From IMG/VR virus record IMGVR_UViG_3300025433_000017, positions 1-24,892 of that record: a DNA stretch of 24,892 nt, one strand, 5' to 3'. The DNA is from a virus. Of this stretch, positions 14,688 to 21,024 are shown in pieces. Positions within the stretch are counted from its first letter, which is position 1. Every line of letters begins with the position of its first letter. The notes beneath the pieces were generated by a model. It saw nothing but the letters and a program-made list of their open reading frames with translations, was not told where the DNA came from and made no database searches. The position numbers and the translations under genes were made by a program.

Positions 14688-14768
14688 AACCGAGGCACTG
14701 ACAACCTGAATATTACGGGTGTAATGCTCTATACTCAGGTGCGCCATGTACACCCTTACGCCTCGGTT
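14688..14768 (-). ncRNA. candidate structured RNA (nested 9- and 7-bp stems)
   Basis: AACCGAGGC (14688-14696) pairs perfectly with GCCTCGGTT (14760-14768). Inside, GGGTGTA (14717-14723) pairs with TACACCC (14749-14755). Read on the minus strand, the closing stem runs into GGTTTTTGG, a weak T tract. No open frame of note covers it. It may be a small phage RNA, a degenerate tRNA-like relic, or an unusual terminator. The stretch 14560-14970 has no gene, only these structures. Confidence 0.4.
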
Positions 14769-14794
14769 TATTATTTTTATACAGAAAAGAGGAA

Positions 14795-14863
14795 GCGGAG
14801 AGACAATGGATTAATTCAACTTGCTTACCCTAGAGAATCCAACTAATTAAGTGGCCTCTCCGC
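14795..14863 (-). ncRNA. candidate structured RNA closed by GCGGAGAG/CTCTCCGC
   Basis: An 8-bp perfect closing stem (14795-14802 and 14856-14863) encloses a 53-nt loop with a nested TTAATT/AATTAA pairing. Size (69 nt) and closing stem recall a tRNA-like element, but no T-loop or anticodon arm is recognisable. On the minus strand the stem is followed by TTCCTCTTTTC. No coding frame covers it. Confidence 0.35.
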
Positions 14864-14893
14864 ATTTATTTCAATATTTTAAAGAACTCATTC

Positions 14894-14946
14894 AAAAAAG
14901 GGGCGGGTGTACAAACCCTGAACAGACGCTTAAAATATCCCGCCCC
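14894..14946 (-). terminator. intrinsic terminator after the 57-aa gene
   Basis: On the minus strand GGGGCGGG (14946-14939) pairs with CCCGCCCC (14907-14900) and is followed by six T residues (14899-14894). The 31-nt loop is long but contains a further GGGT/ACCC pairing. It lies 24 nt past the stop of the gene at 14971 and would end the regulatory operon before the tRNA region. Confidence 0.65.
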
Positions 14947-14970
14947 CGTTACAACCTAAACCAACTAAAC

Positions 14971-15144
14971 CTATCCTAACCCGGATGCGTATTCCTCCGT
15001 ACGGTATTTTAATTTTTCAATCCTTTCAAGCTCCTCTCTTGCCTCCTCCGTATCTGCCTCTCTAGCCCAAACACCCGCATAACTCCAGTCTATAGGATTT
15101 AATCTGCGTGCGGCCTCAACTCTTTCTTTGTCTTTTTCTGTCAT
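14971..15144 (-). CDS. small charged helical protein, 57 aa
   Basis: The ATG at 15144 overlaps the upstream TGA stop (ATGA), so this start is preferred to one four codons earlier. Sequence MTEKDKERVEAARRLNPIDW is followed by a Glu/Arg-rich helix (EEAREELERIEKLKYR). No family recognised. A terminator follows 24 nt after its stop. Confidence 0.6.
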   Translation of the reverse strand: MTEKDKERVEAARRLNPIDWSYAGVWAREADTEEAREELERIEKLKYRTEEYASGLG

Positions 15145-15338
15145 CACGAGCAGCATATTTGGTTTAAACTTGTATTTCTGCTAAATCCCCAAAACATATC
15201 TACCATCCCCTCACGGATATATTCAGCATGCTCATTATTCAAAGCATAGGTTTCTTTCACGGGATTCCCGTCGAGCTTTTGGCTTACCAAAATCCCGGTG
15301 CTGTCGGTCTCAATTTCGAATGTTGTAATTCCCTTCAT
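15144..15338 (-). CDS. small hypothetical protein, 64 aa
   Basis: The ATG at 15338 (MKGITTFEIETDSTGILVSQ) is preferred to an earlier in-frame start, because the upstream part lies in a GC-rich hairpin. It is beta-rich at the N-terminus, then helical (NNEHAEYIREGMVDMFWGF). It is coupled to the next gene by an ATGA overlap. Function unknown. Confidence 0.55.
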   Translation of the reverse strand: MKGITTFEIETDSTGILVSQKLDGNPVKETYALNNEHAEYIREGMVDMFWGFSRNTSLNQICCS

Positions 15339-15359
15339 AATTTTTTTTGCTTTAAAGGC

Positions 15360-15395
15360 GGGGGGCGTACACGCCATGTAGTACCCTTGCCCCCC
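15360..15395 (-). promoter_or_regulatory. GC-rich leader hairpin, possible cis-regulator
   Basis: GGGGGGC (15360-15366) pairs with GCCCCCC (15389-15395), or alternatively GGCGT with ACGCC inside it (around 15364-15375). The two pairings exclude each other. It lies about 20-55 nt ahead of the ATG at 15338 on the minus strand with no T tract directly after it, so it may act in the leader. A switch role is inferred. Confidence 0.35.
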
Positions 15396-15463
15396 TAACC
15401 TTGGCAGTAAAGCCCCAATAAAAGTGGTATTATAGTCCTATCGAGTGTTTCCACTCTTCGTAT

Positions 15464-16264
15464 TTATCTTTTCGTATTAAAAGCAGCCTCCCCTTTTATT
15501 TTATTGTGAATAAACTCGCGACCTTTTTCGGTCCATACGGTTTCCGTTTTAGAACCCGTTGAGCTGTCGGAACGAACAAAAGTGTAAGTGCGGGTTTTGG
15601 TATATTTAAGGCCTTGAAATTTGGAGTAAAGCATCCACACGCCACTTTGTTTAAACTGAATAGACTTTTGGTATAAAAGGCGGTTCAAAGCCTGACCACT
15701 AAGCCCAAGCTCTTTGGCAATTTGTGTGGTTGTGTAAGTATTTACACTTTGTAAAACCTTGTCGTGGTATTTTACTTTTGGAGATTGTTCTACAATGGTT
15801 TTGTTTGCGAAATACAATTGATTTTGGGCCAATTCCTTCTGGCGGCGCTCCTCTTTAAGCTTTGAGGCCATCCCGATTATAAAATCAGGGTTGTTCATCA
15901 TTTGCTCCAATGCTGCGGGTGTGGCTGTAAAACCGTGTTTCATTAACTCCTTAATCCGGTCGTTACACCAAATTGCAAAGCGTGGGTTTAACCAACGGGC
16001 AAACTCAATTGCCACATCTTCGTGCATCCAGGTGCCCTGATCACCATTCCCGCCTTTTATAACTTTCAGTAAATCAACCGATGGGATTTTTCTCCCTTCG
16101 CCTAGAAGGTATAAAAACTCCTTGGCCGATTGTGTTTTTATCCAATCTTTAGCAACTTTCCCGAAAGGCTTTGCCATTTCAGTGGCATTTACCATTATCT
16201 TATTGCTCTCAGTTGTGGCGAACGTTATTTTAGTACCGTTGTAATTGAATAGTTGTGTGCTCAT
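15464..16264 (-). CDS. KilA-N / ANT (KilAC) phage antirepressor
   Basis: A 266-residue protein. The N-terminal KilA-N domain (residues ~1-110) includes IMVNATEMAKPFGK, GNGDQGTWMHEDVAIEFARW and LNPRFAIWCNDRIKEL. A helical linker follows. The C-terminal part (from about 162) reads YHDKVLQSVNTYTTTQIAKELGLS and matches the ANT/KilAC antirepressor DNA-binding domain, with GREFIHNKI near the end. Such proteins counter phage repressors during induction or early development. It is coupled to the 59-aa gene by an ATGA overlap. A GAGTG/CACTC hairpin follows its stop. Confidence 0.9.
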   Translation of the reverse strand: MSTQLFNYNGTKITFATTESNKIMVNATEMAKPFGKVAKDWIKTQSAKEFLYLLGEGRKIPSVDLLKVIKGGNGDQGTWMHEDVAIEFARWLNPRFAIWCNDRIKELMKHGFTATPAALEQMMNNPDFIIGMASKLKEERRQKELAQNQLYFANKTIVEQSPKVKYHDKVLQSVNTYTTTQIAKELGLSGQALNRLLYQKSIQFKQSGVWMLYSKFQGLKYTKTRTYTFVRSDSSTGSKTETVWTEKGREFIHNKIKGEAAFNTKR

Positions 16265-16440
16265 GCTGCGTATTTTTTAAGGGTTTCGGAACGCACGATA
16301 TAATACTCCTCAAACTTTTGCTCGTTGCTCCAAGGCATAAGGTCGATCTGAACTTTAAATTGTTGCAAATAAGCCCCAACGCCCATCTGGCGAATTTTCA
16401 GGTCTTTTGCTTTTTCGAAGTCGAAATTTTGTGATAACAT
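16261..16440 (-). CDS. small protein upstream of the antirepressor, 59 aa
   Basis: ATG at 16440, with a stop overlapping the antirepressor start (TCAT on the plus strand). The sequence begins MLSQNFDFEKAKDLKIRQMG and includes WSNEQKFEEYYIVRSETLKK. No motif identified, but gene-like spacing and the overlap support it. Confidence 0.6.
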   Translation of the reverse strand: MLSQNFDFEKAKDLKIRQMGVGAYLQQFKVQIDLMPWSNEQKFEEYYIVRSETLKKYAA

Positions 16441-16467
16441 GGCGTGTTATTAAAAAGGTGAGTAGAT

Positions 16468-16731
16468 TTAATCCTGCAGTTGTTTGATGTATTCGCCGGT
16501 CCAGGCATTAATATTGTGAGCCTCAAAAGCGGCTTCGATAACAGGAGCCTCAAGAATTGTAATAGTGGTATCACCTTTCCTTTTTAGGTGAAATGTAAGC
16601 TGCGATTTCCAGTCGCATTTTTGCATAATCTCCAATCGAACCGGAGTTTGGTATTTGTGCGGAAGCATGCCGTAAGCCTCTTTGAAATTGTTTTTTACCT
16701 CGATTGAGGTATTGTTTCCCTCGTTTTTCAT
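16468..16731 (-). CDS. small phage protein, first gene of the leftward operon
   Basis: An 87-residue protein with ATG at 16731. Its core, KYQTPVRLEIMQKCDWKSQL then FHLKRKGDT, is a recurrent pattern in small early proteins of Bacteroidota phages, possibly DNA-binding. It lies just downstream of a Bacteroidota-type promoter (16779-16811). Position opposite a divergent HTH gene suggests a Cro-like place in the switch. This is inference. Confidence 0.6.
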   Translation of the reverse strand: MKNEGNNTSIEVKNNFKEAYGMLPHKYQTPVRLEIMQKCDWKSQLTFHLKRKGDTTITILEAPVIEAAFEAHNINAWTGEYIKQLQD

Positions 16732-16778
16732 TACTATATTTTACATTATGTTTTTATATGTGGTGTATAAATTCAGTA

Positions 16779-16811
16779 CAAATATATGAAAATATTTCGC
16801 CTTTATGCAAA
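16779..16811 (-). promoter_or_regulatory. Bacteroidota-type promoter for the leftward early operon
   Basis: On the minus strand TTTG (16811-16808) is separated by 21 nt from TATATTTG (16786-16779). This fits the -33 TTTG / -7 TAnnTTTG sigma-ABfr consensus with permitted spacing. Transcription would start around 16770, about 40 nt before the ATG at 16731. The region also separates the divergent HTH gene, so repressor sites probably lie here, though none is obvious by eye. Confidence 0.65.
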
Positions 16812-16859
16812 TTATTCATGTAATAAATCCGAATTATTTTCGTGCAATAGCATAACAAT

Positions 16860-17072
16860 TTGAATAACAATAAGTTAGACATACGAAAAATAAGAACATC
16901 CTTAGGGATATCTCAGATAGAGTTTGCAAAAAGGTTGGGGGTTACTACCAGAACCGTACAAAATTACGAGGAAAGAATGGAGGCTCCTCTGTCTATACAG
17001 AAACTTATTCAACACGAATTTTATTCGTCTGTTAAAAAAGGATTGGGGACGGCAATAGCGGTTAAACTTTGA
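16860..17072 (+). CDS. Cro/CI-type HTH regulator, the only plus-strand gene
   Basis: A 70-residue protein starting at a TTG. KIRTSLGISQIEFAKRLGVT plus TRTVQNYEERMEAP (residues ~10-43) is a clear XRE-type helix-turn-helix. It lacks a C-terminal dimerisation/cleavage domain. The divergent layout with the antirepressor operon suggests it controls the switch between the two transcription directions. Its 3' end overlaps the convergent small secreted gene (17021-17185). Confidence 0.8.
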   Translation: MNNNKLDIRKIRTSLGISQIEFAKRLGVTTRTVQNYEERMEAPLSIQKLIQHEFYSSVKKGLGTAIAVKL

Positions 17073-17185
17073 CAATCTACATAACTGTCAACTTCGGCAA
17101 TTAGGTTTGCCGGTTCCGGGGGTGGATCTGCGTAGCAAACCACCGCTAAGAGAAATGCAATAAATGCAAATAGTAAATTTCTCAT
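17021..17185 (-). CDS. small Pro-rich secreted protein, possible o-spanin-like
   Basis: A 54-residue frame from ATG at 17185. A signal sequence (MRNLLFAFIAFLLAVVCYA) is followed by a proline cluster (DPPPEPA). Short, exported, proline-rich proteins at the end of lysis operons recall Rz1-type outer spanins. The AVVC motif is not a standard lipobox, so lipidation is doubtful. The last 52 bases are antisense to the HTH gene. It lies 54 nt past the stop of the holin-like gene. Confidence 0.45.
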   Translation of the reverse strand: MRNLLFAFIAFLLAVVCYADPPPEPANLIAEVDSYVDCQSLTAIAVPNPFLTDE

Positions 17186-17239
17186 AGCATGAAATTATAA
17201 TTGAACTTGATTGATTGGTTTTCATTAAAATATAGACGA

Positions 17240-17623
17240 CTATTTATTTTTCGATAACTGAGCGCCTACAACTGATAGAATAAGTTTGACCGTATCAGAT
17301 GAAAATATACCGTTACTTACCAACCCAATACCAAACCCGTAAACAATAGCAATATACCACTGAAGACCTTCGAACATTCCAATCTTCAGGAACCAACCTA
17401 CTATTGCCAGAACAATTGCCACAGCCCAACTTAACCACCTGGCATATTTACCTGTAACTTTTAAGGCTGTTTTTATCCAGCCGGTCAAAAGAAGCGTAAG
17501 GGCGGAAGCTGCAGAGAAAGTTGCAAGGCTCGCCGTCAAATCAAAACTTACCGGCTCACCCCCTTGGGCGAACACCATAGCTGCTGTAAAAAGCAACATT
17601 AATGTAAAAAATAATTTTTTCAT
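17240..17623 (-). CDS. membrane protein with signal peptide, holin-like
   Basis: A 127-residue protein. The signal peptide MKKLFFTLMLLFTAAMVFA ends before QGGEP. Three hydrophobic segments follow (about residues 33-53, 62-80, 87-110; e.g. LSWAVAIVLAIVGWFL). Size, membrane segments and location next to a cell-wall hydrolase fit a holin or related lysis protein. A cleavable signal sequence is unusual for a holin. No family named with certainty. Confidence 0.65.
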   Translation of the reverse strand: MKKLFFTLMLLFTAAMVFAQGGEPVSFDLTASLATFSAASALTLLLTGWIKTALKVTGKYARWLSWAVAIVLAIVGWFLKIGMFEGLQWYIAIVYGFGIGLVSNGIFSSDTVKLILSVVGAQLSKNK

Positions 17624-17647
17624 TTTGTAAAATTTAAGTTAATAATA

Positions 17648-17989
17648 TTATTCCTTGTGGAATAGTTTTTGCCAAAAATTTGGCGTTGTTGTTATCGTTG
17701 TTGAATCTATCATTATTGAATCCATTGGCATAAGCTGAATGTGATTCAACTTATTATCAAAGTCAAGAACAATACTCCCGTTCTTTTTTGTCCTCATTTT
17801 TTCAAAATCATTTGAGATTGAATAGCGTGGTTGCATTGCAATTTGAATAACTGAATCCTGTAATTTGTCAAACCTTTTTTCTATTGGTTTTACCACAAAA
17901 ATATTCATGAAGAAAAAAGTTAGTCCCACGTAAATAAGATTTTCAATTGTGTTAATTGGGTTGTAATTTTTAAGCAAATTTTTAATCAT
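17648..17989 (-). CDS. single-pass membrane protein of the lysis region
   Basis: A 113-residue protein with one transmembrane segment (about residues 17-34, IENLIYVGLTFFFMNIFVV) and a ~75-residue soluble tail beginning KPIEKRFDKLQDSVIQIA. This layout is that of inner-membrane spanins or other lysis accessory proteins. The start overlaps the hydrolase stop by 4 nt (ATGA). Function inferred from context only. Confidence 0.6.
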   Translation of the reverse strand: MIKNLLKNYNPINTIENLIYVGLTFFFMNIFVVKPIEKRFDKLQDSVIQIAMQPRYSISNDFEKMRTKKNGSIVLDFDNKLNHIQLMPMDSIMIDSTTITTTPNFWQKLFHKE

Positions 17990-18675
17990 AATACTGATTT
18001 TAGATAATTGTCATATCTGTTTATAAAGTCTTTCCCTTGTAGACATTTATCCGCAATTACATCTATTTCATAGTATGAATGTACTTTCGGATAAAACCCG
18101 TCACCTTCGCGTTCTGTATCTTCATCCATGTCTATCATTTCGAAAGTAGTCGGGTCGAATATCCCTCTATCAGAAGTATTACCTTCGTAACAATACAACC
18201 TTTTATCAGAAGCAATTACTAGCAATGAAATATGCCCATACCTTTTTAATTTTGGGTAGTAAAACCCCAAGCTCATAGCCGGCTTTAAGTACTGCTTAGG
18301 TATTTGAATATTCCATTCCCTTTCCCAAACTACATTTGATTTAAACCAATCAACCACCCGTGCTGAAATTACTGTATTAAGCCCAGCATGATCGAATATC
18401 TCTGAATGGCTTGATGCACACCACGGATAACCTTTGTTTCCTGACAGCCCGCAAAGTTTCATAGACTTCGTAATCATCGGATGGTCATTATGTCCCGTAA
18501 TTTCACGAACATCTAACCAACGTGCTGCTGATTCGACTATTTTGGCTCGCAGTTGCGTTTCTCTAATTTCCTTTTTTAGAACTGAGCTAGATAGATTATC
18601 GCAAATGCTATTATTAATATCCACCGTTCCAAGCGTAAGGATAAAAACTGTTGCCAAGGTGATAAATTTTGCCAT
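17986..18675 (-). CDS. Cys/His cell-wall hydrolase (endolysin), TIGR02594-like
   Basis: A 229-residue protein with a hydrophobic N-terminus (MAKFITLATVFILTLGTVDI, probably a signal or signal-anchor). WLDVREITGHNDHP (residues 53-66) and GYPWCASS with Cys86, YGHISLLV with His148 and EGN (164-166) give a Cys-His-polar triad of the NlpC/P60-CHAP superfamily. It would cleave peptidoglycan peptide bonds to release phage. The signal sequence suggests export independent of a holin hole. The first 100 nt overlap the preceding membrane gene in another frame. Confidence 0.82.
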   Translation of the reverse strand: MAKFITLATVFILTLGTVDINNSICDNLSSSVLKKEIRETQLRAKIVESAARWLDVREITGHNDHPMITKSMKLCGLSGNKGYPWCASSHSEIFDHAGLNTVISARVVDWFKSNVVWEREWNIQIPKQYLKPAMSLGFYYPKLKRYGHISLLVIASDKRLYCYEGNTSDRGIFDPTTFEMIDMDEDTEREGDGFYPKVHSYYEIDVIADKCLQGKDFINRYDNYLKSVL

Positions 18676-19025
18676 TTTTCGTTTTTTATTCGCATTAATG
18701 AATCGTTGTAAACATCATGATATTGAAAAAAGTAATACGATCTAACCAAAGTCATCATCAGAAGGAACACGACAAGAGACGGGACTATATTACCAATTTT
18801 AACGTCGTTCAATGTCGGCATTAGGTTCAATTGAGCTGTAACCTCAGCCTGCCATTTGATGAGGAAAATAGCAAGTGGAACCATCCAGAAATCTGATAAA
18901 ATGCCCCTAAACAAAGCCCATATTCTTTTACAGATTGGAACTATCAATAAGTACCACACGCTCAATGACGTTGTTACTACCCACATTGCAGCATCCAGTA
19001 GCGCATTTTTAATTGTGTTTTTCAT
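18576..19025 (-). CDS. polytopic membrane protein, holin candidate
   Basis: A 149-residue protein with four hydrophobic segments: ~13-30 (WVVTTSLSVWYLLIVP), ~46-59 (FWMVPLAIFLIKW), ~83-96 (VPSLVVFLLMMTLV) and ~134-148 (WILIIAFAIIYLAQF). It overlaps the hydrolase start by 100 nt and abuts the gene before it (4-nt overlap). Because the other holin-type gene at 19574-19810 is truncated, this may be the working holin. Assignment is by topology and position. Confidence 0.6.
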   Translation of the reverse strand: MKNTIKNALLDAAMWVVTTSLSVWYLLIVPICKRIWALFRGILSDFWMVPLAIFLIKWQAEVTAQLNLMPTLNDVKIGNIVPSLVVFLLMMTLVRSYYFFQYHDVYNDSLMRIKNEKWQNLSPWQQFLSLRLERWILIIAFAIIYLAQF

Positions 19026-19387
19026 GGTGTTTTTGCTTCTTGATTTTTAATATACATTTCAAAACTAGACGCTGTTTTTGTAAGCTCCACAATCACAGTT
19101 TCTAGCTTATCAAATAGTTTCCCGTGGTCTTCCCTGTTTTCAGCATGTAGCCCAGATATTCCAGCTGCAAAATCTTTTTCAAGTTTTGATGCTGTCAAGT
19201 CGTGTAATTTTTTCATAGCCATAATGTCTCTATCCATTCTTACAATTTTTATGTAGTTAGACTGAATTTTAATCGCATTTTCTTCCCGGTCTTTCGAGCT
19301 TTCCTTGTTCATTTTGCGTAATACAATTAAAAAAGTCAATACGGCGATTAATAAAACGCCCAGTTCAATAAAATTAGCTACGTCCAT
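19022..19387 (-). CDS. membrane-anchored coiled-coil protein
   Basis: A 121-residue protein. Residues ~7-24 (IELGVLLIAVLTFLIVLR) form one transmembrane segment, followed by a long charged helix to the end with heptad-like spacing. An inner-membrane spanin or similar phage lysis-timing protein is plausible. It overlaps the following gene by 4 nt (ATGA). No named family. Confidence 0.6.
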   Translation of the reverse strand: MDVANFIELGVLLIAVLTFLIVLRKMNKESSKDREENAIKIQSNYIKIVRMDRDIMAMKKLHDLTASKLEKDFAAGISGLHAENREDHGKLFDKLETVIVELTKTASSFEMYIKNQEAKTP

Positions 19388-19401
19388 AGTATTGTTTACT
19401 C

Positions 19402-19623
19402 TTATATTTTCCTCCCAGTTTTCAAAACCTTTTTATCTTCCTCTATTTCTGTTCTGTCAAATCCGAATTTACGTAATACTTTGGGGTCCGTAACCCTATT
19501 CATTAAAGTAATTACGGCGGCCTCCCGGCTGCGTAATGCAATAACTTTATCCTTCGTTTCCTGTGCAATAGGTTCACCTAAAACAAGTTTTTCCAGCACG
19601 CCAATTTTTAAAGCATCCATCAT
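19402..19623 (-). pseudogene. duplicated C-terminal fragment of the 164-aa tail-region gene
   Basis: A 73-codon frame beginning MMDALKIGVLEKL that matches the C-terminal half of the gene at 23959-24453 with about 80% residue identity (shared LRSREAAVI, LRKFGFDRTEIEE). The N-terminal ~95 residues of the parent are missing. The frame itself is open and starts with ATG, so it may still be translated. It is part of a 195-bp duplication that broke the holin gene upstream. Confidence 0.75.
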
Positions 19624-19632
19624 TTCGGTTTC
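19438..19632. repeat. copy 1 of a 195-bp direct duplication
   Basis: This stretch aligns without gaps to 23986-24180, differing at about 27 of 195 positions (roughly 86% identical). Both copies end at the same base of CATTTCGGTTTC, after which homology stops sharply. Same orientation, 4.5 kb apart, bracketing the DGR. Confidence 0.85.
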
Positions 19633-19810
19633 TATCTGCCAGATAACCGTAAATTATATCCACCAAAAAGAAAAACAATACCAGATGCGCTATATTTTTC
19701 AACGGACTGAAATAGCCTAATACACTTAAAAATACAGCTGTAAAAAACTCCCAAATTTTCGTACTTATAAATCCTTCTATTCTGTGCATTACATTTATTT
19801 TATAGTCCAT
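19574..19810 (-). pseudogene. truncated phage holin gene
   Basis: Residues 1-60 (TKIWEFFTAVFLSVLGYFSP, then HLVLFFFLVDIIYGYLADR) resemble the two N-terminal membrane segments of the holin family common in Bacteroidota phages. After DR the frame enters the 195-bp duplicated sequence out of frame (RNDGCFKNWRAG) and stops. The normal C-terminal half, with a basic cytoplasmic tail and further membrane segments, is missing. Probably inactive unless the short form retains a role. Confidence 0.65.
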
Positions 19811-19942
19811 TTAATTAAAATACCGTTGCCAAAACTATTGCAGCTTCATATCGATTAAGTTATCATCATCAAAAAACAAATACCCAAAATAACCAGAGAT
19901 ATTAAAACTCCAACTTTTAGTTCAACAAGTTCCAAAGGTGAA
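19811..19942 (-). other. 132-nt gap with remnants of a small transmembrane ORF
   Basis: On the minus strand a frame without a clear ATG reads LELVELKVGVLISLVILG, then continues sensibly only after a -1 shift as YLFFDDDNLIDMKLQ and a stop. This looks like a broken or unusually started small membrane protein of the lysis region. No other feature is seen here. Confidence 0.3.
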
Positions 19943-20719
19943 CTAAATCCAATCTTTTACAAATTTCCAACTAATTGCACCATTCCCATCTATCGCGGGT
20001 TGAATCCAAGTGTGTGTTAATCCTATTACTTCCCAAACTTTGCCACTATCAAATACCTGATAACCCATTGTGTAATTTCCCCAATTTGCACTAACCCATT
20101 GTGGGGGTTTTATGTCAGGAATAACAACTATAACTTCATTCCAAAGCACGCTTATTGTTAATTTAGGATTCCATGTAAATTGTGTTTGGTGAGCTTGAAC
20201 AACTTCGTATTGCTTACCGTTGTACATTCGTTTCCATCCAACTTCAACCTTTTCACCCTCAATCCAATTTAAATTATCTGTATTGTTTCGCCAAAATGAA
20301 AATAAATCAGGTGTTTGCTCGGGAGTGTAGATAGTTCTGGCGTGAGGTTGTACAACCATAACCGCACCATTGTCGTGACTATATATTGCACCTTTTTTTA
20401 ATTCACCAGAATTTGGTAGGGGTTCAAAAAATGTAGTTTCAATTTTTGCATATTCTGGCTTTGTTTCAATTGCTGGCTTTCCATCAACTTCTATGTTATT
20501 AATTACTTTCTGGTCAAGTTCTACATCATTTGTCATTCGCGTAAATGCGTAAATAGCATCTTCCGCAGTAAGAGAATCAACAATTGTAAAATCAGCCTCA
20601 AATTTCTTTCCTTCATCATCTTCTGATATTACAGGATTTTCCTTCTGATTAATTGCTATTAACATTTGTTGCCCTTTCCAAAGTTGGCTTTCAATTGGTC
20701 TGTTACTATATATTTTCAT
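19943..20719 (-). CDS. tail-associated protein with two chitin-binding-like modules
   Basis: A 258-residue protein with ATG at 20719. Residues 1-130 form an unassigned N-terminal domain. The C-terminal part has two Trp/Tyr-rich modules, GWKRMYNGKQYEVVQAHQTQ (~162-181) and YTMGYQVFDSGKVWEVIGLT (~217-236) with a following TW and W, matching the YxxGxxVxxxGxxYxxxxxHT pattern of CBM5/12 carbohydrate-binding modules. It probably binds host surface glycans as a tail-fibre or accessory adhesin. It lies 2 nt downstream of the small gene after the RT. Confidence 0.65.
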   Translation of the reverse strand: MKIYSNRPIESQLWKGQQMLIAINQKENPVISEDDEGKKFEADFTIVDSLTAEDAIYAFTRMTNDVELDQKVINNIEVDGKPAIETKPEYAKIETTFFEPLPNSGELKKGAIYSHDNGAVMVVQPHARTIYTPEQTPDLFSFWRNNTDNLNWIEGEKVEVGWKRMYNGKQYEVVQAHQTQFTWNPKLTISVLWNEVIVVIPDIKPPQWVSANWGNYTMGYQVFDSGKVWEVIGLTHTWIQPAIDGNGAISWKFVKDWI

Positions 20720-20721
20720 TT

Positions 20722-21024
20722 TTATTTAAATTCAAAATGTTCACCTTCTTTAACAATTGTACAAATAAAAGGGAAATCTTCCTTTTTCACTTGCCTTATC
20801 ATATTAATTAACACGTCACTACCCGTAAAAACAACCCTCTTTTCACCTCCCAGTTGAATTTGAATACAAAGGCATTTGCCTGACTTATTTTTCTGAAACT
20901 TACTATCGTCAATCCTGTGGTTTAATACGGTAATTTCCCGGTTTAAAACTTTTGTTATTTTAACCTTTTCTCCAACCATTGTATCAGAAGGAGGCTTTAC
21001 ACCTAAGTCGCTAAATTTTTTCAT
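20722..21024 (-). CDS. putative DGR accessory protein, 100 aa
   Basis: The ATG at 21024 overlaps the reverse transcriptase stop (ATGA), so the two are translationally coupled. The protein starts MKKFSDLGVKPPSD and consists mostly of beta strands (EKVKITKVLNREITVLNHRI, CLCIQIQLGGEKRVVFTG) with a basic surface, which suggests an OB-like nucleic-acid-binding fold. It has none of the four-helix character of Avd. A role in template-repeat RNA handling is inferred from position. I recall similar proteins beside DGR reverse transcriptases of Bacteroidota but cannot verify it here. Confidence 0.7.
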   Translation of the reverse strand: MKKFSDLGVKPPSDTMVGEKVKITKVLNREITVLNHRIDDSKFQKNKSGKCLCIQIQLGGEKRVVFTGSDVLINMIRQVKKEDFPFICTIVKEGEHFEFK

